Assembly: GCA_021151695.1 (NCBI GenBank)
Contig: JAGKWU010000002.1
Location: forward strand, 305,624 to 369,623
DNA length: 64,000 bases
Direction: 5' to 3'
Source of the DNA: Cellvibrionaceae bacterium
Lineage (GTDB): Bacteria; Pseudomonadota; Gammaproteobacteria; Pseudomonadales; Cellvibrionaceae
The position numbers and the translations under genes are program-made. Numbering within the stretch: position 1 is the first letter of the stretch; each line of letters starts with the position of its first letter. The notes below the pieces were generated by a model. The model worked only from the letters and a program-made list of their open reading frames with translations. It did no database searches and was not told the DNA's origin. Shown piece by piece: positions 53,401 to 62,687 of the stretch.

Positions 53401-53775
53401 GTGAACAAAAAAAGACCTGTCAACCTCGACATTGGTACCATTAAGCTCCCCATAACTGCATACGTTTCAATCCTTCACCGTTTCTCTGGTGTTTTCCTTT
53501 TCGCCGGCGTTGCCGTTCTCCTCTGGATGCTGGATTCCAGCCTTGATTCCCAAGAGAGTTTTGCAGCGGTTCGCGATGCTTCCAACAATCCTGTTTTTAA
53601 ATTCGTTCTCTGGGCAGTGCTCTCCGGTCTGGCTTACCACACCGTGATGGGTATCCGTCACTTGATTATGGATTGTGGTATTGGCGAAAGCCTGGAAGGC
53701 GGTAAGCGCGGCGCGACTATCGCATTGGTGTTGGCCATCGTATTGATTGCATTGTTAGGAGCTTGGGTATGGTAA
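53401..53775 (+). CDS. sdhC: Succinate dehydrogenase cytochrome b556 subunit SdhC
   Basis: The 124-residue protein anchors complex II in the inner membrane and binds haem b and ubiquinone with SdhD. Three membrane helices are seen (about 28-48, 64-86, 103-123). The SdhC signature is present: VSILHRFSGVFLF near the quinone site and YHTVMGIRHLIMD, in which His80 is the expected haem ligand. The start is GTG behind AGGGTGA. It is the first gene of sdhCDAB and overlaps sdhD. Confidence 0.96.
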   Translation: MNKKRPVNLDIGTIKLPITAYVSILHRFSGVFLFAGVAVLLWMLDSSLDSQESFAAVRDASNNPVFKFVLWAVLSGLAYHTVMGIRHLIMDCGIGESLEGGKRGATIALVLAIVLIALLGAWVW

Positions 53776-54140
53776 CTTCAGTTACGAGTTTCGGCCGCAG
53801 TGGCCTTTACGACTGGTTGATCCAGCGTGTAGGTGGCGTGGTAATGGCCGCTTACGTTGTCTTTATTGCTGTTTATATTGCTACCAACCCCGAGTTGACC
53901 TACGAACAATGGCATGACCTCTACAGCCAATTGTGGGTTCGTGTATTCAGCCTGGCTACCTTGCTCTCCTTTATTGCTCACGCCTGGATTGGTTTGTGGG
54001 CAGTGCTCACTGACTACCTCACTGAGCGTCTGATGGGCAGCAAAGCCACCGTTCTGCGCGTGTTTGCGCAAATCGTATTGGGTGGCGTCTCCCTGACCTA
54101 CCTGGTATGGGGCATCGAAATACTCTGGGGTTTTAAATAA
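53769..54140 (+). CDS. sdhD: Succinate dehydrogenase membrane anchor SdhD
   Basis: ATG 53769 overlaps the sdhC stop (ATGGTAA) and has GGAG upstream; this gives 123 residues. Three helices are present. His71 in FIAHAWIGLW and Tyr83 in LTDY match the haem ligand and quinone-site tyrosine of the E. coli protein at the same numbers. It overlaps both neighbouring genes by a few bases, so translation of the subunits is coupled. Confidence 0.96.
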   Translation: MVTSVTSFGRSGLYDWLIQRVGGVVMAAYVVFIAVYIATNPELTYEQWHDLYSQLWVRVFSLATLLSFIAHAWIGLWAVLTDYLTERLMGSKATVLRVFAQIVLGGVSLTYLVWGIEILWGFK

Positions 54141-55912
54141 TGGCTACTATTCGCACTATCTCTTTTGACGGCATCGTTGTAGGTGGCGGTGGCGCTGGTA
54201 TGCGCGCTGCGCTGCAACTGGCCCAATCTGGCTACAAAACAGCCGTAATCACCAAGGTATTCCCAACCCGTTCGCACACAGTATCTGCCCAGGGCGGCAT
54301 CACTTGCGCTATCGCCAGTGCTGACCCGAACGACGATTGGCGCTGGCACATGTATGACACCGTAAAAGGGTCAGACTATATCGGTGACCAGGACGCTATT
54401 GAATATATGTGTTCCGTAGGCCCAGAGGCCGTATTCGAACTGGAACATATGGGCTTGCCATTCTCCCGTACTGAAGAAGGCCGTATCTACCAACGTCCTT
54501 TCGGTGGTCAATCCAAAAACTTCGGTGAAGGTGGCCAGGCGGCCCGTACTTGCGCCGCTGCTGACCGTACTGGTCACGCACTGTTGCACACCCTTTACCA
54601 AAGCAACGTAAAAAACAAAACTGTATTCCTGAACGAATGGTTTGCAGTTGATCTGGTTAAAAATGCTGAAGGTGCTGTGGTTGGCGTTATCGCCATCAAC
54701 ATCGAAGACGGCGAAACTGTATACGTAAAAGCCAAGGCAACCGTATTGGCTACCGGTGGTGCAGGTCGTATCTATGCCTCTACCACCAACGCCCACATCA
54801 ACACCGGCGACGGTATTGGTATGGCGCTGCGCGCTGGTTTCCCGGTGCAAGACATTGAGATGTGGCAGTTCCACCCAACCGGTATTGCCGGCGCTGGTGT
54901 TCTGGTAACCGAAGGTTGCCGCGGTGAAGGTGGTTACCTGATTAACAAGCATGGCGAGCGTTTCATGGAGCGCTATGCGCCCAACGCGAAAGACCTGGCG
55001 GGCCGCGACGTAGTAGCGCGCTCTATGGTATTGGAAATCCTCGCTGGCAACGGCTGCGGCCCTAACGGCGACCACGTATTGCTGAAGCTGGATCACTTGG
55101 GTGAAGAGGTTCTTGAGAGCCGTCTGCCAGGTATCTGTGAATTGTCCCGTACCTTTGCTCACGTTGACCCGGTAAAAGCACCGGTGCCTGTGGTGCCAAC
55201 CTGCCACTACATGATGGGCGGTATCCCCACCAACATTAATGGCCAGGCCCTGCGTCAGGATGCCGAAGGTAACGACGTAGTAATCGACGGTCTGTTTGCC
55301 TGTGGTGAAGTGGCTTGCGTATCTGTACACGGTGCCAACCGTCTGGGTGGTAACTCACTGCTTGACCTGGTGGTATTTGGTCGTGCGGCTGGCTTGTACA
55401 TCGAGAAAGCTTTGCGTGAAGGCGTAGAGCACAAAGCGGCGACCGATGCTGACATTGACAAAGCCATGGCGCGCCTGAACAAAGTAAATACCTCTACCAG
55501 CGGCGAAAGTGCTGCGGTATTGCGTAAAGAGCTGCAAACCATCATGCAGAACTACTTCGGTGTATTCCGTAAGGGCGAGTTCATGCAGAAAGGTATCCAG
55601 CAGTTGGCTGAGCTGCGCAAGCGCATTGAAAACGTATCTATTACCGATAAGAGCAGCGCGTTTAACACTGCCCGTATCGAAGCTCTCGAACTGCAAAACC
55701 TGTTGGAAGTGGCTGAAGCTACCGCCATCGCTGCTGAAGAGCGTAAAGAATCCCGCGGTGCTCACGCCCGTGAAGACTTCGAAGACCGTGACGATACCAA
55801 CTGGTTGTGTCACTCCCTGTATTTCCCCGGTGAAAAGCGCGTTGCCAAGCGTGCGGTTAACTTCAAACCGCACACGATGGAAGCCTTCCAACCCAAAAAA
55901 CGCACTTACTAA
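54140..55912 (+). CDS. sdhA: Succinate dehydrogenase flavoprotein subunit SdhA
   Basis: The 590-residue subunit oxidises succinate to fumarate on covalently bound FAD. The dinucleotide fold VVGGGGAGMRAAL is near the N-terminus; FAD attaches to His46 in RSHTVSAQGG. Substrate-site segments are MWQFHPTGI, RDVVARSM and HYMMGGIPTN. The N-terminal, capping and C-terminal helical domains are full length. The start ATG overlaps the sdhD stop (TAATG). Codon use is strongly biased as in highly expressed genes. Confidence 0.98.
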   Translation: MATIRTISFDGIVVGGGGAGMRAALQLAQSGYKTAVITKVFPTRSHTVSAQGGITCAIASADPNDDWRWHMYDTVKGSDYIGDQDAIEYMCSVGPEAVFELEHMGLPFSRTEEGRIYQRPFGGQSKNFGEGGQAARTCAAADRTGHALLHTLYQSNVKNKTVFLNEWFAVDLVKNAEGAVVGVIAINIEDGETVYVKAKATVLATGGAGRIYASTTNAHINTGDGIGMALRAGFPVQDIEMWQFHPTGIAGAGVLVTEGCRGEGGYLINKHGERFMERYAPNAKDLAGRDVVARSMVLEILAGNGCGPNGDHVLLKLDHLGEEVLESRLPGICELSRTFAHVDPVKAPVPVVPTCHYMMGGIPTNINGQALRQDAEGNDVVIDGLFACGEVACVSVHGANRLGGNSLLDLVVFGRAAGLYIEKALREGVEHKAATDADIDKAMARLNKVNTSTSGESAAVLRKELQTIMQNYFGVFRKGEFMQKGIQQLAELRKRIENVSITDKSSAFNTARIEALELQNLLEVAEATAIAAEERKESRGAHAREDFEDRDDTNWLCHSLYFPGEKRVAKRAVNFKPHTMEAFQPKKRTY

Positions 55913-55927
55913 TAGGGGATTTCAGAC

Positions 55928-56635
55928 ATGTTGAAAGTAGAAGTTTATCGCTACAATCCGGACACCGACAAAGCCCCCTACATGAAAGCCTACGAGGTTG
56001 ACACTGGCGGTAAAGATTTGATGGTGCTGGACGTACTTGAGTTGTTGAAAGCGCAAGACGAAAGTTTGGCCTACCGTCGCTCCTGCCGTGAAGGTGTGTG
56101 TGGTTCTGACGGTATGAACATTAACGGCAAGAACGGCCTGGCGTGTATCAAGTCAGTGTCTGAAGCTACCGGTGGTAGTGGCAAACTGGTATTGCGTCCG
56201 CTGCCAGGTCTGCCAGTGATTCGCGATCTGGTAGTAGACATGACCCAGTTCTACGACCAATACAAAAAGATCGAGCCCTACTTGCAAAACGATACGCCAG
56301 CCCCAGCTATTGAGCGTCTGCAATCTCCTGAAGATCGCGAGAAGCTAGATGGTTTGTACGAATGTATCCTGTGTGCCTGCTGCTCAACCAGCTGTCCATC
56401 TTTCTGGTGGAACCCTGACAAGTTCATCGGCCCGGCTGGCCTGTTGCAAGCCTACCGCTTCCTGGCAGACAGCCGCGACCTGGCGACCCAGAAGCGTCTG
56501 GCCAACCTGGACGATCCGTTTAGTGTGTTCCGTTGCCATGGTATCCAGAACTGTGTGTCGGTCTGCCCCAAGGGCCTTAACCCGACCCGTGCCATCGGCC
56601 ACATTCGCAACATGCTGTTACAGAGCGCTACCTAA
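55928..56635 (+). CDS. sdhB: Succinate dehydrogenase iron-sulfur subunit SdhB
   Basis: The 235-residue subunit passes electrons from FAD to quinone through three clusters. Cys53, Cys58 and Cys73 (SCREGVCGSDG, GLAC) with Asp61 hold the [2Fe-2S] cluster. CILCACCSTSC binds [4Fe-4S], and the CHGIQNCVSVCPKGLNP region completes the [3Fe-4S] and [4Fe-4S] sites. It is the last gene of sdhCDAB. The stop codon sits in the loop of a 9-pair hairpin that may attenuate or stabilise the transcript before sucA. Confidence 0.98.
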   Translation: MLKVEVYRYNPDTDKAPYMKAYEVDTGGKDLMVLDVLELLKAQDESLAYRRSCREGVCGSDGMNINGKNGLACIKSVSEATGGSGKLVLRPLPGLPVIRDLVVDMTQFYDQYKKIEPYLQNDTPAPAIERLQSPEDREKLDGLYECILCACCSTSCPSFWWNPDKFIGPAGLLQAYRFLADSRDLATQKRLANLDDPFSVFRCHGIQNCVSVCPKGLNPTRAIGHIRNMLLQSAT

Positions 56636-56648
56636 TGGTGGCGCTTTT
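56624..56648 (+). terminator. Stop-codon hairpin between sdhB and sucA (attenuator-like)
   Basis: AGCGCTACC (56624-56632), loop TAAT with the sdhB stop, and GGTGGCGCT (56637-56645) form a 9-pair stem with one G-T pair, followed by TTT. The T-run is short, so partial termination or mRNA protection is more likely than full termination. The remaining gap to sucA shows no gene. Confidence 0.55.
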
Positions 56649-56884
56649 CTGTATCTGTAAGTAGTAATTTCTGGCTTGGCTGGCGCAAGCAGCTAAGCTT
56701 CTAAACTGTTCGCTATACCTGTCTCGACTGAATAGGTGGCGACTTAAAAGCGGCGCTCTTCACCACAAGTAAAGGGCGTTAATGTGTAGCTAATAAGCTA
56801 GTTGATAGCGGGGTGACGCTGAATAACCGTGTGGCAACCGGTGCCAAAGCGGTGAAAAAGCAGCCCATGAATAAGGTGAGTGGA

Positions 56885-59725
56885 ATGCAAGACAGCATAA
56901 TGGAGCATTTTTGGAGTAGTTCGCACATCTCCGGTGGGAACGCTGCATACGTCGAAGAGCTCTACGACACATATTTACACAATCCCAATGCCGTTCCTGA
57001 AGAATGGCGTAACTACTTCGAGCAACTGCCCCGTATTAACGGTGTAGTCACGCAAGATACTCCTCACTCCGTTATTCGCGCCCAATTCGAGCAGCTGGGT
57101 AAATCCCGCGTTCGCACTGTGGCTGCTGCTCCAGGTTCAGGCACTGTCAGTGCCGATCACGAGCGCAAGCAAGTTAAAGTGCTGCAGCTGATCAGCTCCT
57201 ACCGTTTCCGCGGTCACCAAAAAGCGCAACTCGACCCACTGGGTTTGATGGTCCGTGAGACTATCCCCGATCTGGATCTGGGCTTCCACGGCCTGACCAA
57301 CGCCGACCTGGACACTGTGTTCAACACCGGCAACCTGTTTATCGGTAAAGAAGAAGCTCCCCTGCGCGAAATCATAGACGCGCTCGAAAAAACCTATTGC
57401 GGTCACGTGGGTGCAGAGATCATGCACATCACCCCATTGGCTGAAAAACAATGGTTGCAACAACGCCTCGAGAGCGTGCGTTCAAACCCGGAGTTCAGCA
57501 AAGAACAACGTCTTGCTGTGCTGGAGCGCTTGACTGCTGCAGAAGGCCTTGAGCGTCACCTGGATTCCAAATACCCAGGTACCAAGCGTTTCGGTCTGGA
57601 AGGTGGCGAGAGCTTCATTCCACTCGTTGATGCGCTGGTAAAACGTGCCGGTACTTTCGGTGCGAAAGAAATCGTACTGGGCATGGCGCACCGCGGTCGC
57701 TTGAACACCCTGGTAAACGTGTTCGGTAAAAACCCTGCAGAATTGTTTGCTGAATTCGATGGCAAGCGTTCGTTAAATACTTCCGGTGACGTGAAGTACC
57801 ACTCAGGCTTCTCATCCAACGTGATGACTCCCGGTGGTGAATTGCACATGGCGATGGCGTTCAATCCATCTCACCTGGAAATCGTATCTCCCGTGGTTGA
57901 AGGTTCTGTGCGTGCGCGTCAAGACCGCCGCAAAGACACCAACGGCTTCAAAGTAGTACCTATCAACGTGCACGGCGACGCGGCATTTGCCGGTCAAGGT
58001 GTGGTGATGGAGACATTCCAGATGTCCCAAACCCGCGCTTACGGCACTGGCGGTACTATCCATATCGTGATCAACAACCAGGTTGGTTTCACCACCAACA
58101 AGCGTGAAGATGCTCGTTCTACCGAGTATTGCACCGACGTGGCCAAGATGATCGAATGCCCGATCTTCCACGTAAACGGTGATGATCCGGATGCAGTATT
58201 GTTCATTGCCCAGTTGGCGATGGATTACCGCTATGAATTCAAGAAAGACGTAGTGATCGATTTGGTGTGCTACCGTCGTCGCGGCCACAACGAGACTGAC
58301 GAGCCATCAGCAACCCAACCGCTGATGTACCAAGTTATCCGCAATCAAAAAACCACCCGTACCCTGTACGCTGACAAGTTGGTTAACGCCGGCCTGCTGA
58401 CCCAAACCGCCGCTGACGATATGACTACCAACTATCGCGCAGCGCTGGATCGCGGTGAGCACGTAGCCCACGGTCTGGTGAGCGAGCCTGATCGCAGTTT
58501 GTTTGTGGATTGGACTCCGTACATCGGTCACGACTGGCAAACGCCAGGCAACACCGGCATGGAGCTGAAAGCCCTGCAAGCGGTTGCCAACAAAATGCTC
58601 GATATTCCTGACGGCGTTGTGGTGCAGAAGCAAGTTGAAAAGATTTACGAAGACCGCCGCAAAATGGCAGGCGGTGCACTGGCCCTCAACTGGGGTATGG
58701 CTGAGACTTTGGCTTACGCCACACTGCTGGAGCAGGGTTACTCAGTGCGTATGACCGGTCAGGACGTAGGTCGTGGTACCTTCTCTCACCGTCACGCTGT
58801 ATTGCACAGCCAAAAAGACGGCGCTGTTGCTGTACCGCTGAAAAACGTAAACCCATCAGTTGATTTTGATCTGTACGACTCTTACCTCTCGGAAGAAGCC
58901 GTACTGGCATTCGAATACGGCTACGCCACCACTGCACCAAAAGGTCTGGTGATTTGGGAGGCCCAGTTCGGTGACTTCGCCAACGGCGCGCAAGTGGTGA
59001 TCGACCAGTTCATCACCAGCGGTGAGCACAAGTGGGGCCGCCTGTGTGGCCTGACTATGCTGTTGCCACATGGTTATGAAGGCCAAGGCCCAGAGCACTC
59101 CTCTGCGCGTCTTGAGCGTTTCATGCAGTTGTGCGCCGAGCACAACATTCAGGTATGTATCCCATCGACACCAGCCCAGGTATTCCACATGCTGCGTCGT
59201 CAGGCGATACGTCCAATGCGTCGTCCGCTGGTAGTGATGAGTCCTAAATCCTTGCTGCGTCATCCTTTGGCAACGTCAACATTGGAAGAGTTGGCCAATG
59301 GTCAGTTCCAGAACGTGATCGACGACAAAGGCATTACCGATCCAGCAAAAGTAAAACGCCTGATGCTGTGTAGCGGCAAGGTGTATTACACCCTGTTTAA
59401 AGAGCGCGCCGAGCGCAAGCAAGACGATGTTGCCTTCATCCGTATTGAGCAGCTGTATCCTTTCCCGGATGCAGAGCTTAAAGCCATCCTGGCCAACTAC
59501 CCCAATGTGAAGAGCATTGCCTGGTGCCAGGAAGAGCCAATGAACCAGGGCGCCTGGTACAGCAGCCAGCACCACCTGCGTCGCATAGCCCATGAGCTTT
59601 ACCCAAGCCTGTACCTCGAGTACGTAGGTCGTGAAGCTTCAGCTGCGCCAGCCGGTGGTTATATGTCTGCGCACATTGAAGAAGAAAACCGTTTTGTAAA
59701 CCTGGCGCTGACTGTTCCTGCTTAA
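56885..59725 (+). CDS. sucA: 2-oxoglutarate dehydrogenase E1 component SucA
   Basis: SucA decarboxylates 2-oxoglutarate with thiamine diphosphate and loads succinyl groups onto SucB. ATG 56885 behind AGGTGAG is preferred; it gives 946 residues and the usual start MQDSIMEHFWSSSHISGGNA. A GTG at 56813 would add 24 unconserved residues. Landmarks are GMAHRGRLNTLVNV, HGDAAFAGQGVV, NNQVGFTTN (thiamine/Mg region), GHNETDEPSATQPLMY, and the C-terminal VSPKSLLRHPLA-like MSPKSLLRHPLA. It is followed at 57 bp by sucB, with a hairpin around its stop codon. Confidence 0.97.
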   Translation: MQDSIMEHFWSSSHISGGNAAYVEELYDTYLHNPNAVPEEWRNYFEQLPRINGVVTQDTPHSVIRAQFEQLGKSRVRTVAAAPGSGTVSADHERKQVKVLQLISSYRFRGHQKAQLDPLGLMVRETIPDLDLGFHGLTNADLDTVFNTGNLFIGKEEAPLREIIDALEKTYCGHVGAEIMHITPLAEKQWLQQRLESVRSNPEFSKEQRLAVLERLTAAEGLERHLDSKYPGTKRFGLEGGESFIPLVDALVKRAGTFGAKEIVLGMAHRGRLNTLVNVFGKNPAELFAEFDGKRSLNTSGDVKYHSGFSSNVMTPGGELHMAMAFNPSHLEIVSPVVEGSVRARQDRRKDTNGFKVVPINVHGDAAFAGQGVVMETFQMSQTRAYGTGGTIHIVINNQVGFTTNKREDARSTEYCTDVAKMIECPIFHVNGDDPDAVLFIAQLAMDYRYEFKKDVVIDLVCYRRRGHNETDEPSATQPLMYQVIRNQKTTRTLYADKLVNAGLLTQTAADDMTTNYRAALDRGEHVAHGLVSEPDRSLFVDWTPYIGHDWQTPGNTGMELKALQAVANKMLDIPDGVVVQKQVEKIYEDRRKMAGGALALNWGMAETLAYATLLEQGYSVRMTGQDVGRGTFSHRHAVLHSQKDGAVAVPLKNVNPSVDFDLYDSYLSEEAVLAFEYGYATTAPKGLVIWEAQFGDFANGAQVVIDQFITSGEHKWGRLCGLTMLLPHGYEGQGPEHSSARLERFMQLCAEHNIQVCIPSTPAQVFHMLRRQAIRPMRRPLVVMSPKSLLRHPLATSTLEELANGQFQNVIDDKGITDPAKVKRLMLCSGKVYYTLFKERAERKQDDVAFIRIEQLYPFPDAELKAILANYPNVKSIAWCQEEPMNQGAWYSSQHHLRRIAHELYPSLYLEYVGREASAAPAGGYMSAHIEEENRFVNLALTVPA

Positions 59726-59736
59726 TGCGGGAACAG
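59712..59736 (+). promoter_or_regulatory. Stop-codon hairpin between sucA and sucB
   Basis: CTGTTCCTGC (59712-59721), loop TTAAT with the stop codon, and GCGGGAACAG (59727-59736) form a 10-pair stem with one G-T pair. No T-run follows, so it is more likely an mRNA-stability or processing element than a terminator. Confidence 0.55.
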
Positions 59737-59782
59737 AGCCTCCAACTAACCGAATTACCAAGCCGAGAGAGAAGGAATAGTA

Positions 59783-60979
59783 ATGAGTATCGACATTAAA
59801 GCCCCAACATTCCCCGAATCAGTTGCCGATGGCACCATCGCAACCTGGCACAAAAAACCAGGTGAAGCGGTAAAGCGCGATGAACTGATTGTTGATATCG
59901 AAACCGATAAAGTGGTTTTGGAAGTAGTTGCCCCAGCTGACGGCAGCATTGCTGAAATCCTGAAGGGCGAGGGCGATACCATTCTGAGCAATGAAGTTAT
60001 TGCCAAGTTTGTTGAGGGCGCAGCGGCAGGCGCTCCTGTTGCTGCCTCCGCACCGGCTGCTGCCCCTGCTGCCGCGCCAGCCGCTGCTGCAGAGAAATTG
60101 GTAAATCCAGCTGCACGCAAAATGGCAGAAGAAAAGAATGTAAACACTGCTGCTGTTGATGGCACAGGTAAAGGCGGTCGTGTTCTGAAAGAAGACGTTG
60201 CTAACCACTTGAAAGCTGCTCCCGCTGCTGCGCCAAGCATCGCTGCGCCAGTTGCTGCTCTCGAAGCTGTAGGTGAGCGCGTTGAGAAGCGCGTACCTAT
60301 GACTCGTCTGCGTAAGCGCATCGCCGAGCGTCTGCTCGAAGCATCCAACACCACTGCTATGTTGACCACGTTCAACGAAGTGAACATGAAGCCAATCATG
60401 GATTTGCGTGCGAAGTACCAGGCGCAATTCGAAAAAGCACACGGCGGTACTCGCCTGGGCTTTATGAGCTTCTTCGTGAAAGCGGCTACTGAAGCTCTGC
60501 GTCGCTTCCCACAAGTAAACGCTTCTATCGACAACAACGATATCGTTTACCACGGTTATCAAGATATCGGCGTTGCTGTATCTACTGACAAAGGTCTGGT
60601 AGTTCCTGTTCTGCGTAACACCGAGAATATGAGCCTGGCCGGTATCGAAAACACCATCCGTGATTTCGGTTTGCGCGGTCGCGATGGCAAGCTCGGCATT
60701 GAAGAAATGTCTGGCGGTACCTTCACCATCACCAACGGTGGTACTTTCGGTTCTCTGTTGTCTACCCCAATCCTGAACTTGCCACAGTCTGCCATCCTCG
60801 GCATGCACAAGATTCAAGAGCGACCAATGGCGGTGAACGGTAAAGTTGAGATTCTGCCAATGATGTACCTGGCGTTGTCTTACGACCACCGTCTGCTGGA
60901 TGGTAAAGATGCGGTGCAATTCCTGGTCGCCATCAAAGATCTGCTGGAAGATCCAGCGCGCATCCTGCTCGAAATCTAA
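59783..60979 (+). CDS. sucB: Dihydrolipoyl succinyltransferase SucB (E2 of 2-oxoglutarate dehydrogenase)
   Basis: The 398-residue core subunit transfers succinyl groups to CoA. The lipoyl domain has Lys43 in DIETDKVVLEV. An Ala/Pro-rich flexible linker (about 78-105), a peripheral-subunit binding domain (NPAARKMAEEKNV, GGRVLKEDV), a second linker and the catalytic domain follow. The active site is His369 and Asp373 in SYDHRLLDGKDA. GAGAGAAGGA precedes the ATG. A terminator follows, separating it from lpdA. Confidence 0.98.
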   Translation: MSIDIKAPTFPESVADGTIATWHKKPGEAVKRDELIVDIETDKVVLEVVAPADGSIAEILKGEGDTILSNEVIAKFVEGAAAGAPVAASAPAAAPAAAPAAAAEKLVNPAARKMAEEKNVNTAAVDGTGKGGRVLKEDVANHLKAAPAAAPSIAAPVAALEAVGERVEKRVPMTRLRKRIAERLLEASNTTAMLTTFNEVNMKPIMDLRAKYQAQFEKAHGGTRLGFMSFFVKAATEALRRFPQVNASIDNNDIVYHGYQDIGVAVSTDKGLVVPVLRNTENMSLAGIENTIRDFGLRGRDGKLGIEEMSGGTFTITNGGTFGSLLSTPILNLPQSAILGMHKIQERPMAVNGKVEILPMMYLALSYDHRLLDGKDAVQFLVAIKDLLEDPARILLEI

Positions 60980-60989
60980 TAAGTAGTTG

Positions 60990-61023
60990 AAACGCTCTTA
61001 GCAAACTAAGGGCGTTTTTTTAT
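60990..61023 (+). terminator. Terminator after sucB
   Basis: AAACGCTCTTAG (60990-61001), CAAA loop and CTAAGGGCGTTT (61006-61017) with TTTT behind make a strong 12-pair stem (one G-T). lpdA then probably has its own promoter, or is read by leak-through. Confidence 0.85.
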
Positions 61024-61031
61024 GTAAATGG

Positions 61032-61100
61032 TTGGCGCTCACAAGGTGTCAATCGCAATTAACGGGATTGGCGCTAGCCAACGAATTTGGCGATCGCCAA
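61032..61100. promoter_or_regulatory. Paired TTGGC/GCCAA palindromes upstream of lpdA
   Basis: TTGGCGCTAGCCAA (61068-61081) and the perfect palindrome TTGGCGATCGCCAA (61087-61100) are 19 bp apart start to start; a half-copy TTGGCGCTC lies at 61032. They sit between the sucB terminator and ATG 61123, a suitable position for an operator of lpdA. Confidence 0.6.
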
Positions 61101-61122
61101 TACAAAAAGTAGGAACATAAAT

Positions 61123-62562
61123 ATGTCTGAAAAATTTGATGTGATAGTTATCGGCTCTGGCCCTGCGGGTTATGTTGCTGCGATTCGCGCTGCGCAATTA
61201 GGTTTGAAAACCGCTTGTGTTGAGAAGTGGAAAAACGAAGAAGGCAAAGGCGTTAACGGCGGTACTTGCTTGAACGTAGGTTGCATTCCTTCCAAAGCGC
61301 TGCTCGATAGCTCTTACAAATACCATGAAGCAAAAGATGATTTTGCTATCCACGGTATCACCGCTTCAGGCGTAGAAATCAATGTTCCCTCGATGATTGC
61401 GCGTAAAAACCAAATCATCAAAAACCTCACTGGCGGTATCGCTGGCCTGTTCAAAGCCAACGGCGTAACCAGCTTGTTCGGCACCGGCAAACTGCTGGCT
61501 GGCAAGAAAGTAGAAGTGACTGACTTCGAAGGCAAAGTCACTGTATACGATGCCGAGAACGTGATTCTGGCTTCAGGTTCAAACCCAATCAACATTCCAC
61601 CAGCTCCAGTAGATAACGACGTAATTGTTAACTCTACCGGCGCATTGGAATTCAGCGAAGTTCCAGCGCGTCTGGGTGTAATCGGCGCTGGCGTGATCGG
61701 TTTGGAGCTGGGCTCTGTATGGAACCGTCTGGGTTCTAAAGTGACCGTGTTGGAAGCCCTGGATTCATTCCTGGCCATCATGGATCAACAGATTGCCAAA
61801 GAAACTCAAAAAATCCTGACCAAACAAGGTCTGGAAATTCGTACCAGCTCACGCGTTACTGGTTCGCAAGTAAACGGTAAAGAAGTGACTGTGACTTACC
61901 TCGACAAAGACGGTAACGAGCAAAAAGAAACTTTCGACAAGCTGATCGTATGTGTGGGCCGTCGTCCATACACTGAAGGTTTGTTGGCTGCCGACTCAGG
62001 TGTGAACCTGGACGAGCGCGGCTTCATTTTTGTTAACGAATTCTGCGCTACCAACGCTCCTGGCGTATGGGCAATCGGCGACGTAGTACGTGGCCCGATG
62101 CTGGCACACAAAGGTTCAGAAGAAGGTGTGATGGTTGCCGAGCGTATCGCTGGCCAGAAGACCCAAATGAACTACGACATTATCCCCAACGTTATTTACA
62201 CCCACCCTGAAGTTGCTGCGGTTGGTAAAACCGAAGAGCAAGTTAAAGCTTCTGGCGAGCCGTATAATGTTGGTACCTTCCCCTTTGCTGCATCTGGTCG
62301 CGCTATGGCGGCCAACGAAACTCAGGGCCTGGTAAAAATTATTGCTCACGCTGTGACTGATCGTATCCTCGGCGCCCACATTGTTGGCCCAAGCGCTGCC
62401 GATCTGGTTCAGCAAGTTGCAATCGCTATGGAATTCGGTTCCAGCGCAGAAGACGTAGGTATGATGGTATTCGGCCACCCAACCTTGTCAGAAGCCATCC
62501 ACGAAGCGGCTTTGGCTGTGCATGGCCACGCCATCCACATCGCCAACAAGAAGAAGCGTTAA
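61123..62562 (+). CDS. lpdA: Dihydrolipoyl dehydrogenase LpdA (E3)
   Basis: E3 reoxidises dihydrolipoyl groups of the 2-oxoacid dehydrogenase complexes and reduces NAD+. ATG 61123 behind AGGA gives 479 residues and the usual start MSEKFDVIVIGSGPAGYVAA; a TTG 12 codons upstream is unlikely. The redox pair is Cys49 and Cys54 in GGTCLNVGCIPSK. The second nucleotide fold is GVIGAGVIGLELGSV and the C-terminal base is the His in GHPTLSEAIHEAAL. The same enzyme could also serve pyruvate dehydrogenase. It lies between sucB and sucC with palindromes upstream. Confidence 0.97.
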   Translation: MSEKFDVIVIGSGPAGYVAAIRAAQLGLKTACVEKWKNEEGKGVNGGTCLNVGCIPSKALLDSSYKYHEAKDDFAIHGITASGVEINVPSMIARKNQIIKNLTGGIAGLFKANGVTSLFGTGKLLAGKKVEVTDFEGKVTVYDAENVILASGSNPINIPPAPVDNDVIVNSTGALEFSEVPARLGVIGAGVIGLELGSVWNRLGSKVTVLEALDSFLAIMDQQIAKETQKILTKQGLEIRTSSRVTGSQVNGKEVTVTYLDKDGNEQKETFDKLIVCVGRRPYTEGLLAADSGVNLDERGFIFVNEFCATNAPGVWAIGDVVRGPMLAHKGSEEGVMVAERIAGQKTQMNYDIIPNVIYTHPEVAAVGKTEEQVKASGEPYNVGTFPFAASGRAMAANETQGLVKIIAHAVTDRILGAHIVGPSAADLVQQVAIAMEFGSSAEDVGMMVFGHPTLSEAIHEAALAVHGHAIHIANKKKR

Positions 62563-62687
62563 GAGAACCATAGAGTCCTCACCCCAGGCGGCCATTTGCT
62601 CACAAGGCATCTGGCCATCGATAACCCCGGTTGGCTTGTTTTCTTAAACATATTCAAGTTACAACCTTCGTCAAATGGAACAACACC

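Noticed and set aside
61087..61100. HIP1-type octamer GCGATCGC
   Set aside because: It occurs within a longer palindrome near an obvious promoter position, and HIP1 is a cyanobacterial repeat; one occurrence means nothing.
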